DNA of 64,000 nucleotides. Origin: Streptomyces griseoluteus (lineage in GTDB: Bacteria; Actinomycetota; Actinomycetes; Streptomycetales; Streptomycetaceae). Of the stretch, positions 16,698 to 25,307 are shown piece by piece (within the stretch, counting starts at the first letter, position 1; every line of letters starts with the position of its first letter). Both the position numbers and the translations under genes were made by a program. The notes under the pieces were generated by a model. The model did no database searches, was not told the DNA's origin, and saw nothing but the letters and a program-made list of their open reading frames with translations. The stretch covers positions 496,001-560,000 of the forward strand of contig NZ_SRRU01000002.1 of assembly GCF_004784465.1 (NCBI RefSeq), in the 5' to 3' direction.

Positions 16698-18993
16698 CGG
16701 TCACCGATTGTTCCAGACGGCCCTCCGGGCGCGCCTCCAGCCGGATCACCACCGACTTGCTGGCCGGGGTGTTGCTGGTGTCGGCGGTGGCGTCCAGCGG
16801 CACCAGCACATTGGTCTCCGGGTAGTACGAGGCGGCGCAGCCCCGCGCGGTCGGGTAGTGCACCACCCGGAAACCGGGCGCCCGCCGCTCCACCCCGTCG
16901 CTCCACTCGCCGACCAGGTCCACGTAACTCCCGTCGCTCACCCCGAGTTCGCGGGCGTCCTCGGGGTGGACCAGCACCACGCGGCGGCCGTCGGTGATGC
17001 CCCGGTAGCGGTCGTCCAGGCCGTAGATCGTGGTGTTGTACTGGTCGTGCGAGCGCAGTGTCTGGAGCAGCAGCCGGCCCTCGGGCAGCTCCGGGTGCTC
17101 CACCGGCGCGGCGGTGAAGTTGGCCTTGCCGGTGGCGGTGGGGAAGCGGCGCTCGTCGCGCGGGGCGTGCGGCAGGGTGAAGCCGCCGGGCCGGGCGACA
17201 CGGGCGTTGAAGTCCTCGAAGCCGGGGACCACCCGCGCGATGCGGTCGCGGATCGCCGCGTAGTCCCGCTCGAACTCCGCCCACGGCACCGTGCTGTCCG
17301 GCAGTACCCGCCGCGCCAGCCGGGCCACGATGGCGGGCTCGGACAGCAGGTGGGGGCTCGCGGGCGCCAGCCGGCCGCGCGAGGCGTGCACCATGCCCAT
17401 GGAGTCCTCGACGGTGACGAACTGCTCGCCCCCGCCCTGGACGTCGCGCTCGGTGCGGCCCAGCGTCGGCAGGATCAGCGCGCGGGCGCCGGTGACCACG
17501 TGCGACCGGTTGAGCTTGGTCGACACGTGCACGGTCAGCCGGGCCCGCCGCATGGCCGCCTCGGTGACCTCGGTGTCGGGGGAGGCGGAGACGAAGTTGC
17601 CGCCCATGGCGAAGAACACCTTCGCCTCGCCGTCCCGCAGTGCGCGGATGGCCCGTACGACGTCGAAGCCGTGCTCGCGCGGCGGGGCGAAGCCGAACTC
17701 CCGCTCCAGCGCGTCCAGGAAGGCGGGCGCGGGGCGCTCGAAGATGCCCATCGTGCGGTCGCCCTGCACGTTGGAGTGCCCGCGCACCGGGCACACCCCG
17801 GCGCCGGGACGGCCGATGTTGCCGCGCAGCAGCAGGAAGTTGACCACCTCGCGGATGGTCGGCACCGAGTGCTTGTGCTGGGTGAGGCCCATGGCCCAGC
17901 AGACGATGGTCCGCTTCGAGGCCAGCACCATCTCCAGGGCCCGCTCGATCTCCGCGCGGGTCAGCCCGGTCGCGGCCAGTGTCTCGTCCCAGTCGGCCTT
18001 GGCCGCCGCGTCCGCGAACTCCTCGTAGCCGTGGGTGTGTTCGCGGACGAACTCCTGGTCGACCGCGCCCTCCGTCTCCAAAATCAGCTTGTTCAGCAGG
18101 CGGAAGAGGGCCTGGTCGCCGCCGATGCGGATCTGCAGGAACAGGTCGGTGAGCGCGGCGCCCTTGAGCATGCCCTGCGGGGTCTGCGGGTTCTTGAACC
18201 GCTCCAGGCCCGCCTCGGGCAGCGGATTGACGCTGATGATCCGCGCGCCGGCCGCCTTGGCCTTCTCCAGCGCGGAGAGCATGCGCGGATGGTTGGTGCC
18301 GGGATTCTGCCCGGCCACGATGATCAGGTCGGCCCGGTACAGGTCCTCCAGCAGGACGCTGCCCTTGCCGATGCCGATCGTCTCCGAGAGCGCCGAACCG
18401 GACGACTCGTGGCACATGTTGGAGCAGTCGGGCAGGTTGTTGGTGCCCAGCTCACGGGCGAAGAGCTGGTACAGGAACGCCGCTTCGTTGCTGGTGCGTC
18501 CCGAGGTGTAGAAGACGGCCTCGTCCGGCGAGCCGAGGGCCGCGATCTCCTCCGCGATGATGTCGAAGGCGCGCTCCCAGGTGACCGGCTCGTAGCGGTC
18601 GGCGCCCTCGGGCAGGTACATGGGGTGGGTGAGGCGCCCCTGCTGGCCCAGCCAGTAGCCACTGCGCCCCGCGAGGTCGGCCACCGGGTGCGCGGCGAAG
18701 AACTCCGGGGTGACCCGGCGCAGCGTGGCCTCCTCGGCCACCGCCTTGGCGCCGTTCTCGCAGAACTCCGCCATGTGCCGGTGCTCCGGCTCGGGCCAGG
18801 CGCAGCCGGGGCAGTCGAAGCCGTCCTTCTGGTTCACCCGCAGCAGGGTCAGCGCGGTGCGCCGCACCCCCATCTGCTGCTGCGCGATCTTCAGGGAATG
18901 CCCCACCGCGGGCAGCCCCGCCGCCGCGTGCTTCGGCTCCCCTGTCCGCGGCGCGTCCTGCACCGGATCACCCTTGGGCGGCTTCGTCGCCAT
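16693..18993 (-). CDS. FdhF/YdeP-family molybdopterin oxidoreductase
   Basis: A 766-residue bis-MGD oxidoreductase of the YdeP subgroup related to formate dehydrogenase H. The N-terminal F-D-C-P-G-C-A-W-P-E motif is the YdeP-type variant and lacks the full four-Cys iron-sulfur pattern of formate dehydrogenase. Molybdopterin-dinucleotide blocks follow: G-R-T-S-N-E-A, N-M-C-H-E-S-S-G-S-A-L, G-Q-N-P-G-T-N-H-P-R and R-G-N-I-G-R-P-G-A-G. A C-terminal MGD-binding domain runs from about residue 630. No selenocysteine context is present. ATG 18993 is preceded by GGGGAG. No electron-transfer subunit or maturation gene is adjacent. E. coli YdeP is linked to acid resistance, but the true substrate of the family is not established. 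Confidence 0.9.
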   Translation of the reverse strand: MATKPPKGDPVQDAPRTGEPKHAAAGLPAVGHSLKIAQQQMGVRRTALTLLRVNQKDGFDCPGCAWPEPEHRHMAEFCENGAKAVAEEATLRRVTPEFFAAHPVADLAGRSGYWLGQQGRLTHPMYLPEGADRYEPVTWERAFDIIAEEIAALGSPDEAVFYTSGRTSNEAAFLYQLFARELGTNNLPDCSNMCHESSGSALSETIGIGKGSVLLEDLYRADLIIVAGQNPGTNHPRMLSALEKAKAAGARIISVNPLPEAGLERFKNPQTPQGMLKGAALTDLFLQIRIGGDQALFRLLNKLILETEGAVDQEFVREHTHGYEEFADAAAKADWDETLAATGLTRAEIERALEMVLASKRTIVCWAMGLTQHKHSVPTIREVVNFLLLRGNIGRPGAGVCPVRGHSNVQGDRTMGIFERPAPAFLDALEREFGFAPPREHGFDVVRAIRALRDGEAKVFFAMGGNFVSASPDTEVTEAAMRRARLTVHVSTKLNRSHVVTGARALILPTLGRTERDVQGGGEQFVTVEDSMGMVHASRGRLAPASPHLLSEPAIVARLARRVLPDSTVPWAEFERDYAAIRDRIARVVPGFEDFNARVARPGGFTLPHAPRDERRFPTATGKANFTAAPVEHPELPEGRLLLQTLRSHDQYNTTIYGLDDRYRGITDGRRVVLVHPEDARELGVSDGSYVDLVGEWSDGVERRAPGFRVVHYPTARGCAASYYPETNVLVPLDATADTSNTPASKSVVIRLEARPEGRLEQSVTD

Positions 18994-19077
18994 CGCCCGC
19001 TCCCCTTCGATCGTCCTTCTCGCATCCGGGGTCCCCCGGCCCCGCCGGACAAGCATGCCCCGCGGGCGTCCGCAGCG

Positions 19078-19117
19078 GGAGCCCTGTGGACAGCGGGTGG
19101 AGGAGCCCTGTGGACAG
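19078..19117. repeat. Tandem 16-bp direct repeat containing two DnaA-box-like sites
   Basis: GGAGCCCTGTGGACAG occurs at 19078-19093 and again at 19102-19117, a 24-bp period. The minus-strand core CTGTCCACA in each copy differs by one base from the Streptomyces DnaA box TTGTCCACA. The pair lies 66-106 bp upstream of the polA start, in the region shared with the divergent molybdoenzyme gene. Confidence 0.6.
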
Positions 19118-19170
19118 TGTGCGATCTTCCGGGGAAAAGGTTCGCGGACTCGGCTGTCGGTGCGGCGTGG

Positions 19171-19176
19171 CAGGAT
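19171..19176 (+). promoter_or_regulatory. Candidate -10 (CAGGAT) for leaderless polA
   Basis: CAGGAT ends 7 nt before GTG 19184. It fits the NANNNT pattern at the spacing seen at several other genes here. The intervening CGGGGGC is not a good ribosome binding site. Confidence 0.4.
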
Positions 19177-19183
19177 CGGGGGC

Positions 19184-21907
19184 GTGGCAGAGACAGCATC
19201 GAAGAAGACCGACACCCCTCCCGGCGGCCGACCCCGCCTGATGCTCATGGACGGGCACTCACTGGCGTACCGCGCGTTCTTCGCGCTGCCCGCGGAGAAC
19301 TTCACCACCGCGACCGGCCAGCCGACGAACGCGATCTACGGCTTCGCCTCGATGCTGGCCAACACCCTGCGTGACGAGGCGCCGACGCACTTCGCGGTCG
19401 CCTTCGACGTGTCCCGCAAGACCTGGCGCTCCGAGCGGTTCACCGAGTACAAGGCGAACCGCTCCAAGACGCCGGACGAGTTCAAGGGCCAGGTCGAGCT
19501 GATCGGCGAGCTGCTGGACGCGATGCACGCGCCCCGCTTCGCCGTGGACGGCTTCGAGGCGGACGACGTGATCGCCACCCTCGCCACCCAGGCCGAGGCC
19601 GCGGGCTTCGACGTGCTGATCGTCACCGGCGACCGGGACTCCTTCCAGCTGGTCAGCGAGCACACCACGGTGCTCTACCCGACCAAGGGCGTCTCGGAGC
19701 TGACCCGCTTCACCCCGGAGAAGGTTTTCGAGAAGTACGGGTTGACGCCCGCGCAGTACCCCGACTTCGCCGCCCTGCGCGGCGACCCGTCCGACAACCT
19801 GCCCGGCATCCCCGGCGTCGGCGAGAAGACCGCCGCGAAGTGGATCAACCAGTTCGGTTCGTTCGCGGAGCTGGTCGAGCGCGTCGAGGAGGTCAAGGGC
19901 AAGGCCGGGCAGAACCTCCGCGACCACCTGGAGTCGGTCAAGCTCAACCGTGTCCTGACCGAGCTGGAGCGCGAGGTCGAGCTGCCGAGGACGGTCGCGG
20001 ACCTCGGCCGTGAGCCGTACGACCGCAAGGGCGTGGCGGCGTTCCTGGACACCCTGGAGATCCGCAACCCCTCTCTGCGCGAGCGGCTCTTCGCCGTCGA
20101 CCCCGGCGCCCAGGAGGCCGAGGCCACCCCGGTCGTCGCGGACGGCATCGAGGTGGACGGCACGGTCCTGGGCACCGGCGAGCTGGCCGGCTGGCTGGCC
20201 GAGCACGCCGCCGGGCCGCTGGGCATGGCCACGGTCGACACCTGGGCGCTGGGTTCCGGCTCGGTCGCCGAGGTCGCCCTCGCCGCCGCCGGGGGAGCCG
20301 CCGCCTGGTTCGACCCCGCCGAGCTGGACGAGGCCGACGAGCGGGCGTTCGCCGACTGGCTGGCCGACGCCGCGCGGCCCAAGGTGCTGCACAACGCCAA
20401 GGGCGCCATGCGGGTGCTGGCCGAGCACGGCTGGCAGGTCGAGGGCGTGACCATGGACACCGCGCTCGCCGCCTACCTGGTCAAGCCCGGCCGCCGCTCC
20501 TTCGACCTGGACGCGCTCTCGCTGGAGTACCTGCACCGCGAGCTGGCCCCGGCCGCCGCGGCCGACGGTCAGCTCGCCTTCGGCGGGGACGACGGCGCCG
20601 AGGCCGAGGCCCTCATGATCAAGGCCCGCGCCATCCTCGACCTGGGCGAGGCGCTGGAGACCCGGCTCACCGAGGTCGGCGCCGCCGACCTGCTGCGGGA
20701 CATGGAGCTGCCCACCTCCGCCCTGCTCGCCCGCATGGAGCGGCACGGCATCGCGGCCGACCGCCCGCACCTGGAGAGCATGGAGCAGACCTTCGCGGGC
20801 GCCGTGCAGCAGGCGGTGAAGGAGGCGCACGCGGCGGCGGGGCACGAGTTCAACCTCGGCTCGCCCAAGCAGCTCCAGGAGGTCCTCTTCGGCGAGCTGG
20901 CGCTGCCCAGGACGAAGAAGACCAAGACCGGGTACACCACCGACGCCGACGCCCTGGCCTGGCTCGCCGCGCAGACCGACAACGAACTGCCGGTGATCAT
21001 GCTCCGCCACCGGGAGCAGGCCAAGCTGCGCGTCACCGTCGAGGGCCTGATCAAGACCATCGCCGCCGACGGCCGTATCCACACCACCTTCAACCAGACG
21101 GTGGCGGCGACCGGCCGGCTGTCCTCCACGGACCCCAACCTGCAGAACATCCCGGTCCGCACCGACGAGGGCCGCGCGATCCGCCGGGGCTTCGTGGTCG
21201 GCGAGGGCTTCGAGTCCCTGATGACGGCCGACTACAGCCAGATCGAGCTGCGCGTCATGGCCCACCTCTCCGAGGACGCCGGCCTGATCGAGGCGTTCAC
21301 CTCCGGCGAGGACCTGCACACCACGGTCGCCTCCCAGGTCTTCTCGGTCGGCCGGGACGCGGTCGACGCGGAGATGCGCCGCAAGATCAAGGCCATGTCG
21401 TACGGCCTCGCCTACGGCCTGTCCGCCTTCGGCCTCTCCCAGCAGCTCAACATCGACGCCGGCGAGGCCCGCGCGCTGATGGACACCTACTTCGAGCGGT
21501 TCGGCGGGGTACGGGACTATCTGCGCCGCGCGGTCGACGAGGCGCGGGCGACCGGCTACACGGCGACCCTCTTCGGCCGCCGCCGCTACCTGCCCGACCT
21601 CAACAGCGACAACCGCCAGCGCCGCGAGGCCGCCGAGCGGATGGCGCTGAACGCCCCGATCCAGGGCACCGCCGCCGACATCGTCAAGATCGCGATGCTC
21701 AACGTGGACCGGGCGCTGCGCGAGGCGCGGCTGAAGTCCCGGATGCTGCTCCAGGTTCACGACGAGATCGTGCTGGAGATCGCCCCCGGCGAGCGCGCGG
21801 CCGCCGAGGAGATCGTCCGCCGCGAGATGGCCGACGCCGTCAGCCTGCGAGCCCCGCTGGACGTCTCGGTCGGCGTCGGCCCGGACTGGGAGTCCGCGGC
21901 GCACTGA
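19184..21907 (+). CDS. polA: DNA polymerase I
   Basis: A 907-residue family A polymerase for Okazaki-fragment processing and excision-repair synthesis. GTG 19184 (A-E-T-A-S-K-K) is chosen because the conserved L-M-D-G-H-S-L-A-Y-R-A-F-F begins about 20 residues later. Residues 1-290 form the 5'-3' flap nuclease, with A-D-D-V-I-A-T and G-D-R-D-S-F-Q. Residues about 320-500 correspond to the 3'-5' exonuclease, but the first acidic motif reads V-D-T-W instead of D-T-E and the second lacks its Asp, so proofreading is probably inactive. The polymerase domain has D-Y-S-Q-I-E-L-R near 682 and Q-V-H-D-E near the C-terminus. The O-helix has Tyr near residue 740 where E. coli has Phe762. A strong terminator follows. 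Confidence 0.97.
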   Translation: MAETASKKTDTPPGGRPRLMLMDGHSLAYRAFFALPAENFTTATGQPTNAIYGFASMLANTLRDEAPTHFAVAFDVSRKTWRSERFTEYKANRSKTPDEFKGQVELIGELLDAMHAPRFAVDGFEADDVIATLATQAEAAGFDVLIVTGDRDSFQLVSEHTTVLYPTKGVSELTRFTPEKVFEKYGLTPAQYPDFAALRGDPSDNLPGIPGVGEKTAAKWINQFGSFAELVERVEEVKGKAGQNLRDHLESVKLNRVLTELEREVELPRTVADLGREPYDRKGVAAFLDTLEIRNPSLRERLFAVDPGAQEAEATPVVADGIEVDGTVLGTGELAGWLAEHAAGPLGMATVDTWALGSGSVAEVALAAAGGAAAWFDPAELDEADERAFADWLADAARPKVLHNAKGAMRVLAEHGWQVEGVTMDTALAAYLVKPGRRSFDLDALSLEYLHRELAPAAAADGQLAFGGDDGAEAEALMIKARAILDLGEALETRLTEVGAADLLRDMELPTSALLARMERHGIAADRPHLESMEQTFAGAVQQAVKEAHAAAGHEFNLGSPKQLQEVLFGELALPRTKKTKTGYTTDADALAWLAAQTDNELPVIMLRHREQAKLRVTVEGLIKTIAADGRIHTTFNQTVAATGRLSSTDPNLQNIPVRTDEGRAIRRGFVVGEGFESLMTADYSQIELRVMAHLSEDAGLIEAFTSGEDLHTTVASQVFSVGRDAVDAEMRRKIKAMSYGLAYGLSAFGLSQQLNIDAGEARALMDTYFERFGGVRDYLRRAVDEARATGYTATLFGRRRYLPDLNSDNRQRREAAERMALNAPIQGTAADIVKIAMLNVDRALREARLKSRMLLQVHDEIVLEIAPGERAAAEEIVRREMADAVSLRAPLDVSVGVGPDWESAAH

Positions 21908-21913
21908 GCCACC

Positions 21914-21952
21914 TGAGACCCCGCGGAGAGCCGCCCTCCCCGCGGGGTCTCA
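21914..21952 (+). terminator. polA terminator
   Basis: TGAGACCCCGCGG (21914-21926) pairs perfectly over 13 bp with 21940-21952, leaving a 13-nt loop. It begins 6 nt after the polA stop codon. No T-run follows. Confidence 0.85.
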
Positions 21953-22008
21953 CTCACGTGGCCCCCGCCAGGACGCAGGCCCCGCCCGCCACCCGCGAGA
22001 CTGCGGGC

Positions 22009-22419
22009 ATGGGTATACGCATGCTTCACCGCCTGAGGCCCGCCCCGCGGCACGGCAGCACGGAGCGTACGGACACCGGACCGGCGCCCGAGGCGTCCAG
22101 GACGGCCGTGCCCGTCGTGGCGGCCGACGCCAGCGCCGCCCGCCACCCCGGGTACCCGCTGACCCGCGTCCGCCGGGCGGGCGCGGCCACCCGCCGGGCC
22201 CTGGCCGCCGGGACCCGCCGTCTTCCCGACCGGCACGCCTGCGCCGACCTCGCGCGCGGCTACCTCGCGCTGCTGCTGACCCACCTGCCGAAGGCACGCC
22301 CCCGGCACACGCTCACCGTGTTCGTGGCCTCCCTCACCGACCGCCCCGCCCCTGCGGCCCCGCGCCGGCCGTCGCGCCCCGCGACACCGGGTCCCCGATC
22401 GGAACGGAAGCGGGCGTAG
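22009..22419 (+). CDS. Small Arg/Ala-rich hypothetical protein
   Basis: A 136-residue basic protein (M-G-I-R-M-L-H-R-L-R-P) with no recognised domain, signal or membrane segment. The middle, about residues 35-105, alternates Ala/Arg helices with H-A-C-A-D-L-A-R-G-Y-L-A-L-L-L-T-H-L. Third codon positions are almost all G or C, supporting coding. The last 86 bp overlap antisense the 3' end of the DUF4184 gene, so the C-terminal P-A-A-P-R-R-P tail may be free to vary. A GAGACT hexamer ends 6 nt before the ATG, suggesting a leaderless transcript. It is probably a lineage-specific gene; function unknown. Confidence 0.55.
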   Translation: MGIRMLHRLRPAPRHGSTERTDTGPAPEASRTAVPVVAADASAARHPGYPLTRVRRAGAATRRALAAGTRRLPDRHACADLARGYLALLLTHLPKARPRHTLTVFVASLTDRPAPAAPRRPSRPATPGPRSERKRA

Positions 22420-23218
22420 CAGCACGGGGCCGCCACACCCGTACCGCTCCCGCGTACAGCACGACCCCGAGCAACAGGCCCGCGCCCGCGCCGAAGCAGA
22501 CCGCGGGCACCAGTTCCCAGGGCCGGGCGACCGCGCCCCAGTAGGCCCACCAGCGCGCCGCCCGCACCACCGCCGCGCCCAGCGCGCAGCCGACCAGCAG
22601 GGGCAGCGCCCAGCACCGGTCCCGTACGGAGAGCAGAGGCACGCCCACCGGCTCCCCGGCCGGTGCCGACCGGAGTGCCCGCACCAGGAAGGCGGCGATC
22701 CCGGCGGCGGCCAGGGCCGAGGTGCCGTACTGGAGCCACTGGAAGAGGGGAATTCCGGCCATGACGCGGGTGAGGACCGGGACCAGGCCGGTGCCCCAGC
22801 GGTCGTGGTGGGTGAAGGCGTCCCACACCACGTGCGTGAGCCCGCCGAGCGCGGCCGAGACGTACCACCACAGCACCGCCCCGGCCCGGACCCGCGCGCG
22901 GGGTGCCCCGCAGCGCAGCAGGGCGGCGGGCCTCGGCTGCCAGGCCCCGGGGAGCAGCGCCACCAGCGGCTCGCGCACCAGCAGCCAGAGCGCCACCAGC
23001 GCCCAGGAGATCAGCACGTCCACGGTGAGCACACCGGTGAAGGAGTGCGTGAACGTCCCGAACTCCATCGCCTCCGGGCGGACGCCGGCCGCGTAATAGG
23101 TCAGGTCCGGCGCGAAGGAGCCCGCGACGAGCACCGCGGGGACCAGCGGCCCGCGCCCGGTCCCGTCCCGGCGGACGGCGGGCAGTACGGCCGCGGCATG
23201 GCTGAGGGTGAAGGGCAA
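22334..23218 (-). CDS. DUF4184 family polytopic membrane protein
   Basis: A 294-residue integral membrane protein. The start is TTG 23218, giving M-P-F-T-L-S-H-A-A-A-V-L-P; GGGAGGT lies 4 nt upstream and this is the exact N-terminus expected for the family. GTG starts further upstream would add unrelated residues. Conserved features include G-S-F-A-P-D-L, F-T-H-S-F-T-G-V and G-G-L-T-H-V-V-W-D-A-F-T-H (His/Asp pairs at the membrane interface), and about six membrane helices. The motifs loosely recall metal-dependent membrane hydrolases (YdjM/LrgB-like), but no function is established. Its 3' end overlaps the convergent small gene by 86 bp. Confidence 0.82.
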   Translation of the reverse strand: MPFTLSHAAAVLPAVRRDGTGRGPLVPAVLVAGSFAPDLTYYAAGVRPEAMEFGTFTHSFTGVLTVDVLISWALVALWLLVREPLVALLPGAWQPRPAALLRCGAPRARVRAGAVLWWYVSAALGGLTHVVWDAFTHHDRWGTGLVPVLTRVMAGIPLFQWLQYGTSALAAAGIAAFLVRALRSAPAGEPVGVPLLSVRDRCWALPLLVGCALGAAVVRAARWWAYWGAVARPWELVPAVCFGAGAGLLLGVVLYAGAVRVWRPRAATPASVPIGDPVSRGATAGAGPQGRGGR

Positions 23219-23531
23219 CGGGACCTCCCGGAACGCCCGGCACGGGCGGCGCCGGTGATCGCGCGCCCAGTATGCGTGATCCGCCCTCACCGGCCCTACG
23301 GGCGACGGGAGTCGGCCAAGTCCGCAAAACGCGGGCGCCACGGGTGCCTCGAGGCAGGGGAGTTGACGTAGGGTCGGCCGGGGCGCATCTGTCGTGCACA
23401 CGGTCAGGTGACCCACCCCACAGACCACAGGACGGCACACCGGGCAACCGTGGCACCGGCTCGGCCGTCACACCTTCAGTCGGGACAGGCGCAGACGGAC
23501 GCCGAGAGCGTCCACGGGAGGGGTTCACTCT
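23219..23531. other. 313-bp divergent intergenic region (DUF4184 / lytic transglycosylase)
   Basis: No coding frame with good start and codon use is visible. It must contain both divergent promoters. TTGACG at 23363-23368 is the best -35-like element, but no well-spaced -10 follows. The part nearest the transglycosylase could be a structured leader; I looked for ydaO c-di-AMP riboswitch signatures, which precede cell-wall hydrolase genes in Streptomyces, and could not identify them. Confidence 0.5.
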
Positions 23532-25301
23532 ATGGCGGCGCACAAGGGCAGGCGGCTGCGCAAGGGAGCGGCGACGACCGCGGCGGCCGCCTTGGCGGTG
23601 GCGGCACTCTCCGCGTCCCAGGCACCGGGCGCGACCGGCGCCCCCGAACCCCTCCAGACCAGCGCGGGCCACAGCACCCCCGTGCCGGAGGTCTCGGCGG
23701 ACGGCAACGCCACCGGCAACTCTCCGTACTACACGGACCTTCCGCCGCTCAACAGCCCCCTCCCGAGCCCGTCCTCGACGATCGGCACGCCCGTCTCGCG
23801 GGGCGAGGGCGAGGCGGGCATCCCCGCGACCGTCCTGGACGCCTACCAGAAGGCCGAGGCCGAACTCCGCGCCGCCAAGCCCGGCTGCAACCTGCCCTGG
23901 CAACTCCTCGCCGCCATCGGCAAGGTGGAGTCCGGCCAGGCCAGAGGCGGCCGCGTGAGGGCCGACGGCACCACGATCAGCCCGATCATCGGCCCCCAGC
24001 TCGACGGCAACGGCTTCGCCCTCATCAAGGACACCGACCACGGTGCCTACGACGGCAACAGCTCCTACGACCAGGCCATCGGCCCGATGCAGTTCATCCC
24101 CTCCACCTGGGCGTGGGCGGGCCGCGACGGCAACGGCGACGGCAAGGCCGACCCGAACAACGTCTACGACGCCGCCCTCGCCGCGGGCCACTACCTGTGC
24201 CGCAATGGCTGGGACCTCTCCACGGAACGCGACCTGCACCGCGCGATCCTCAGCTACAACAACTCCACCGACTACCTCGACCTCGTGCTGAGCTGGGTGG
24301 ACTACTACCGCAAGGGCACCCACTCGGTCCCGGACGGCTCCGGCGGCGTACCCCGCCATCGCAGCGACGACGGCCTGCCGCGCACGAGCATGCCCGCCGC
24401 TCCGGGCGCGGCCGAGCCGAAGCCCTCGAAGCCGGCCAAGCCCGCCAAGCCCGCCAAGCCCGCCAAACCGGCCAACCCGTCCAAGGGCAGCCCCAGTCCG
24501 GCCCCCGGCACGCCCGGCAGTCCCTCGCCCGAGCCGACCCCGCCGGCCGGGACGCCCACCCCGTCCGACACGGTGGACCACCTCGTCTCCCCCGACCTGG
24601 ACGGCACCGAGCTGACCGCCACGGCCGGGGACGCCTTCGAACGGCGGATCGGCGCCCGCGCGGTGACCAAGGACGGCAAGTCCGTGGCCAAGGTCCGGGT
24701 GCGGTTCACCATCAGCGGCGACACCGACGCCACCTTCACCGGCGGCGAGCGGGTGGCCACCATCGCCACCGATGCCAAGGGCGTCGCGCTCGCCCCGCAG
24801 CTCCTCGCGGGGGAGAAGACCGGCACCTTCAAGGTCACCGGCGTGGTCGTCGGGCACGCGGCCAAGGGCGTCGGCTACACGGCCACCGTCACCCCGCGCC
24901 CCGCCGACAAGCTGGTCCGCACCTCCGACACCGCACTGACCTGCGCTCCGGGCGGCGAGTTCGCCGGTCAGGTCCAGGTGAAGGCGACGTACAAGGGCGC
25001 TCCGGCGGCCAAGGTCGGCGCCACCGCCACGCTGATCAAGTCCGCGGCCAACCCCACCGCGAACATCGTCGGGCCCTACTTCAAGGACGCGGACGGCCAG
25101 CCCGTGCGCACCCTCACCGGGCTCACCACCGACGCGAACGGTGTCGTCACGCTGCCCAAGCTGTACGCGGACCTCTTCAGCGGCACCTACCTGCTCCGCG
25201 TCACCACGCCGGGCGGCGGGAGCGTCACCGTCGAGCTGAAGGTCGCCGCCACGGCGAGCGCCTCCGCGAGCCCGTCGCCGAGCCCGTCGGCCAGTTCCTG
25301 A
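23532..25301 (+). CDS. Secreted lytic murein transglycosylase with C-terminal Ig-like domains
   Basis: A 589-residue exported cell-wall enzyme that cleaves the glycan strand of peptidoglycan. The signal peptide covers residues about 1-37 (basic start, then an Ala-rich core ending A-T-G-A). The SLT/MltB-like domain spans about 95-265, with W-Q-L-L-A-A-I-G-K-V-E-S-G holding the catalytic Glu, then I-G-P-M-Q-F-I-P-S-T-W and a D-G-N-G-D-G-K-A-D Ca2+-binding-like loop. A K-P-A-repeat and Pro/Ser-rich wall-spanning linker (about 295-345) follows, then one or two Ig-like (invasin/BIg1-type) modules. The Ser/Pro tail resembles glycosylated actinobacterial proteins. ATG 23532 is preceded by GGGAGGGG. 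It ends 7 bp from the convergent hrpB stop. Confidence 0.9.
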   Translation: MAAHKGRRLRKGAATTAAAALAVAALSASQAPGATGAPEPLQTSAGHSTPVPEVSADGNATGNSPYYTDLPPLNSPLPSPSSTIGTPVSRGEGEAGIPATVLDAYQKAEAELRAAKPGCNLPWQLLAAIGKVESGQARGGRVRADGTTISPIIGPQLDGNGFALIKDTDHGAYDGNSSYDQAIGPMQFIPSTWAWAGRDGNGDGKADPNNVYDAALAAGHYLCRNGWDLSTERDLHRAILSYNNSTDYLDLVLSWVDYYRKGTHSVPDGSGGVPRHRSDDGLPRTSMPAAPGAAEPKPSKPAKPAKPAKPAKPANPSKGSPSPAPGTPGSPSPEPTPPAGTPTPSDTVDHLVSPDLDGTELTATAGDAFERRIGARAVTKDGKSVAKVRVRFTISGDTDATFTGGERVATIATDAKGVALAPQLLAGEKTGTFKVTGVVVGHAAKGVGYTATVTPRPADKLVRTSDTALTCAPGGEFAGQVQVKATYKGAPAAKVGATATLIKSAANPTANIVGPYFKDADGQPVRTLTGLTTDANGVVTLPKLYADLFSGTYLLRVTTPGGGSVTVELKVAATASASASPSPSPSASS

Positions 25302-25307
25302 GGTCCT

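Noticed and set aside
23219-23531. ydaO c-di-AMP riboswitch before the lytic transglycosylase
   Set aside because: The gene type is a known target in Streptomyces, but I could not recognise the conserved core; a covariance search with RF00379 would decide.
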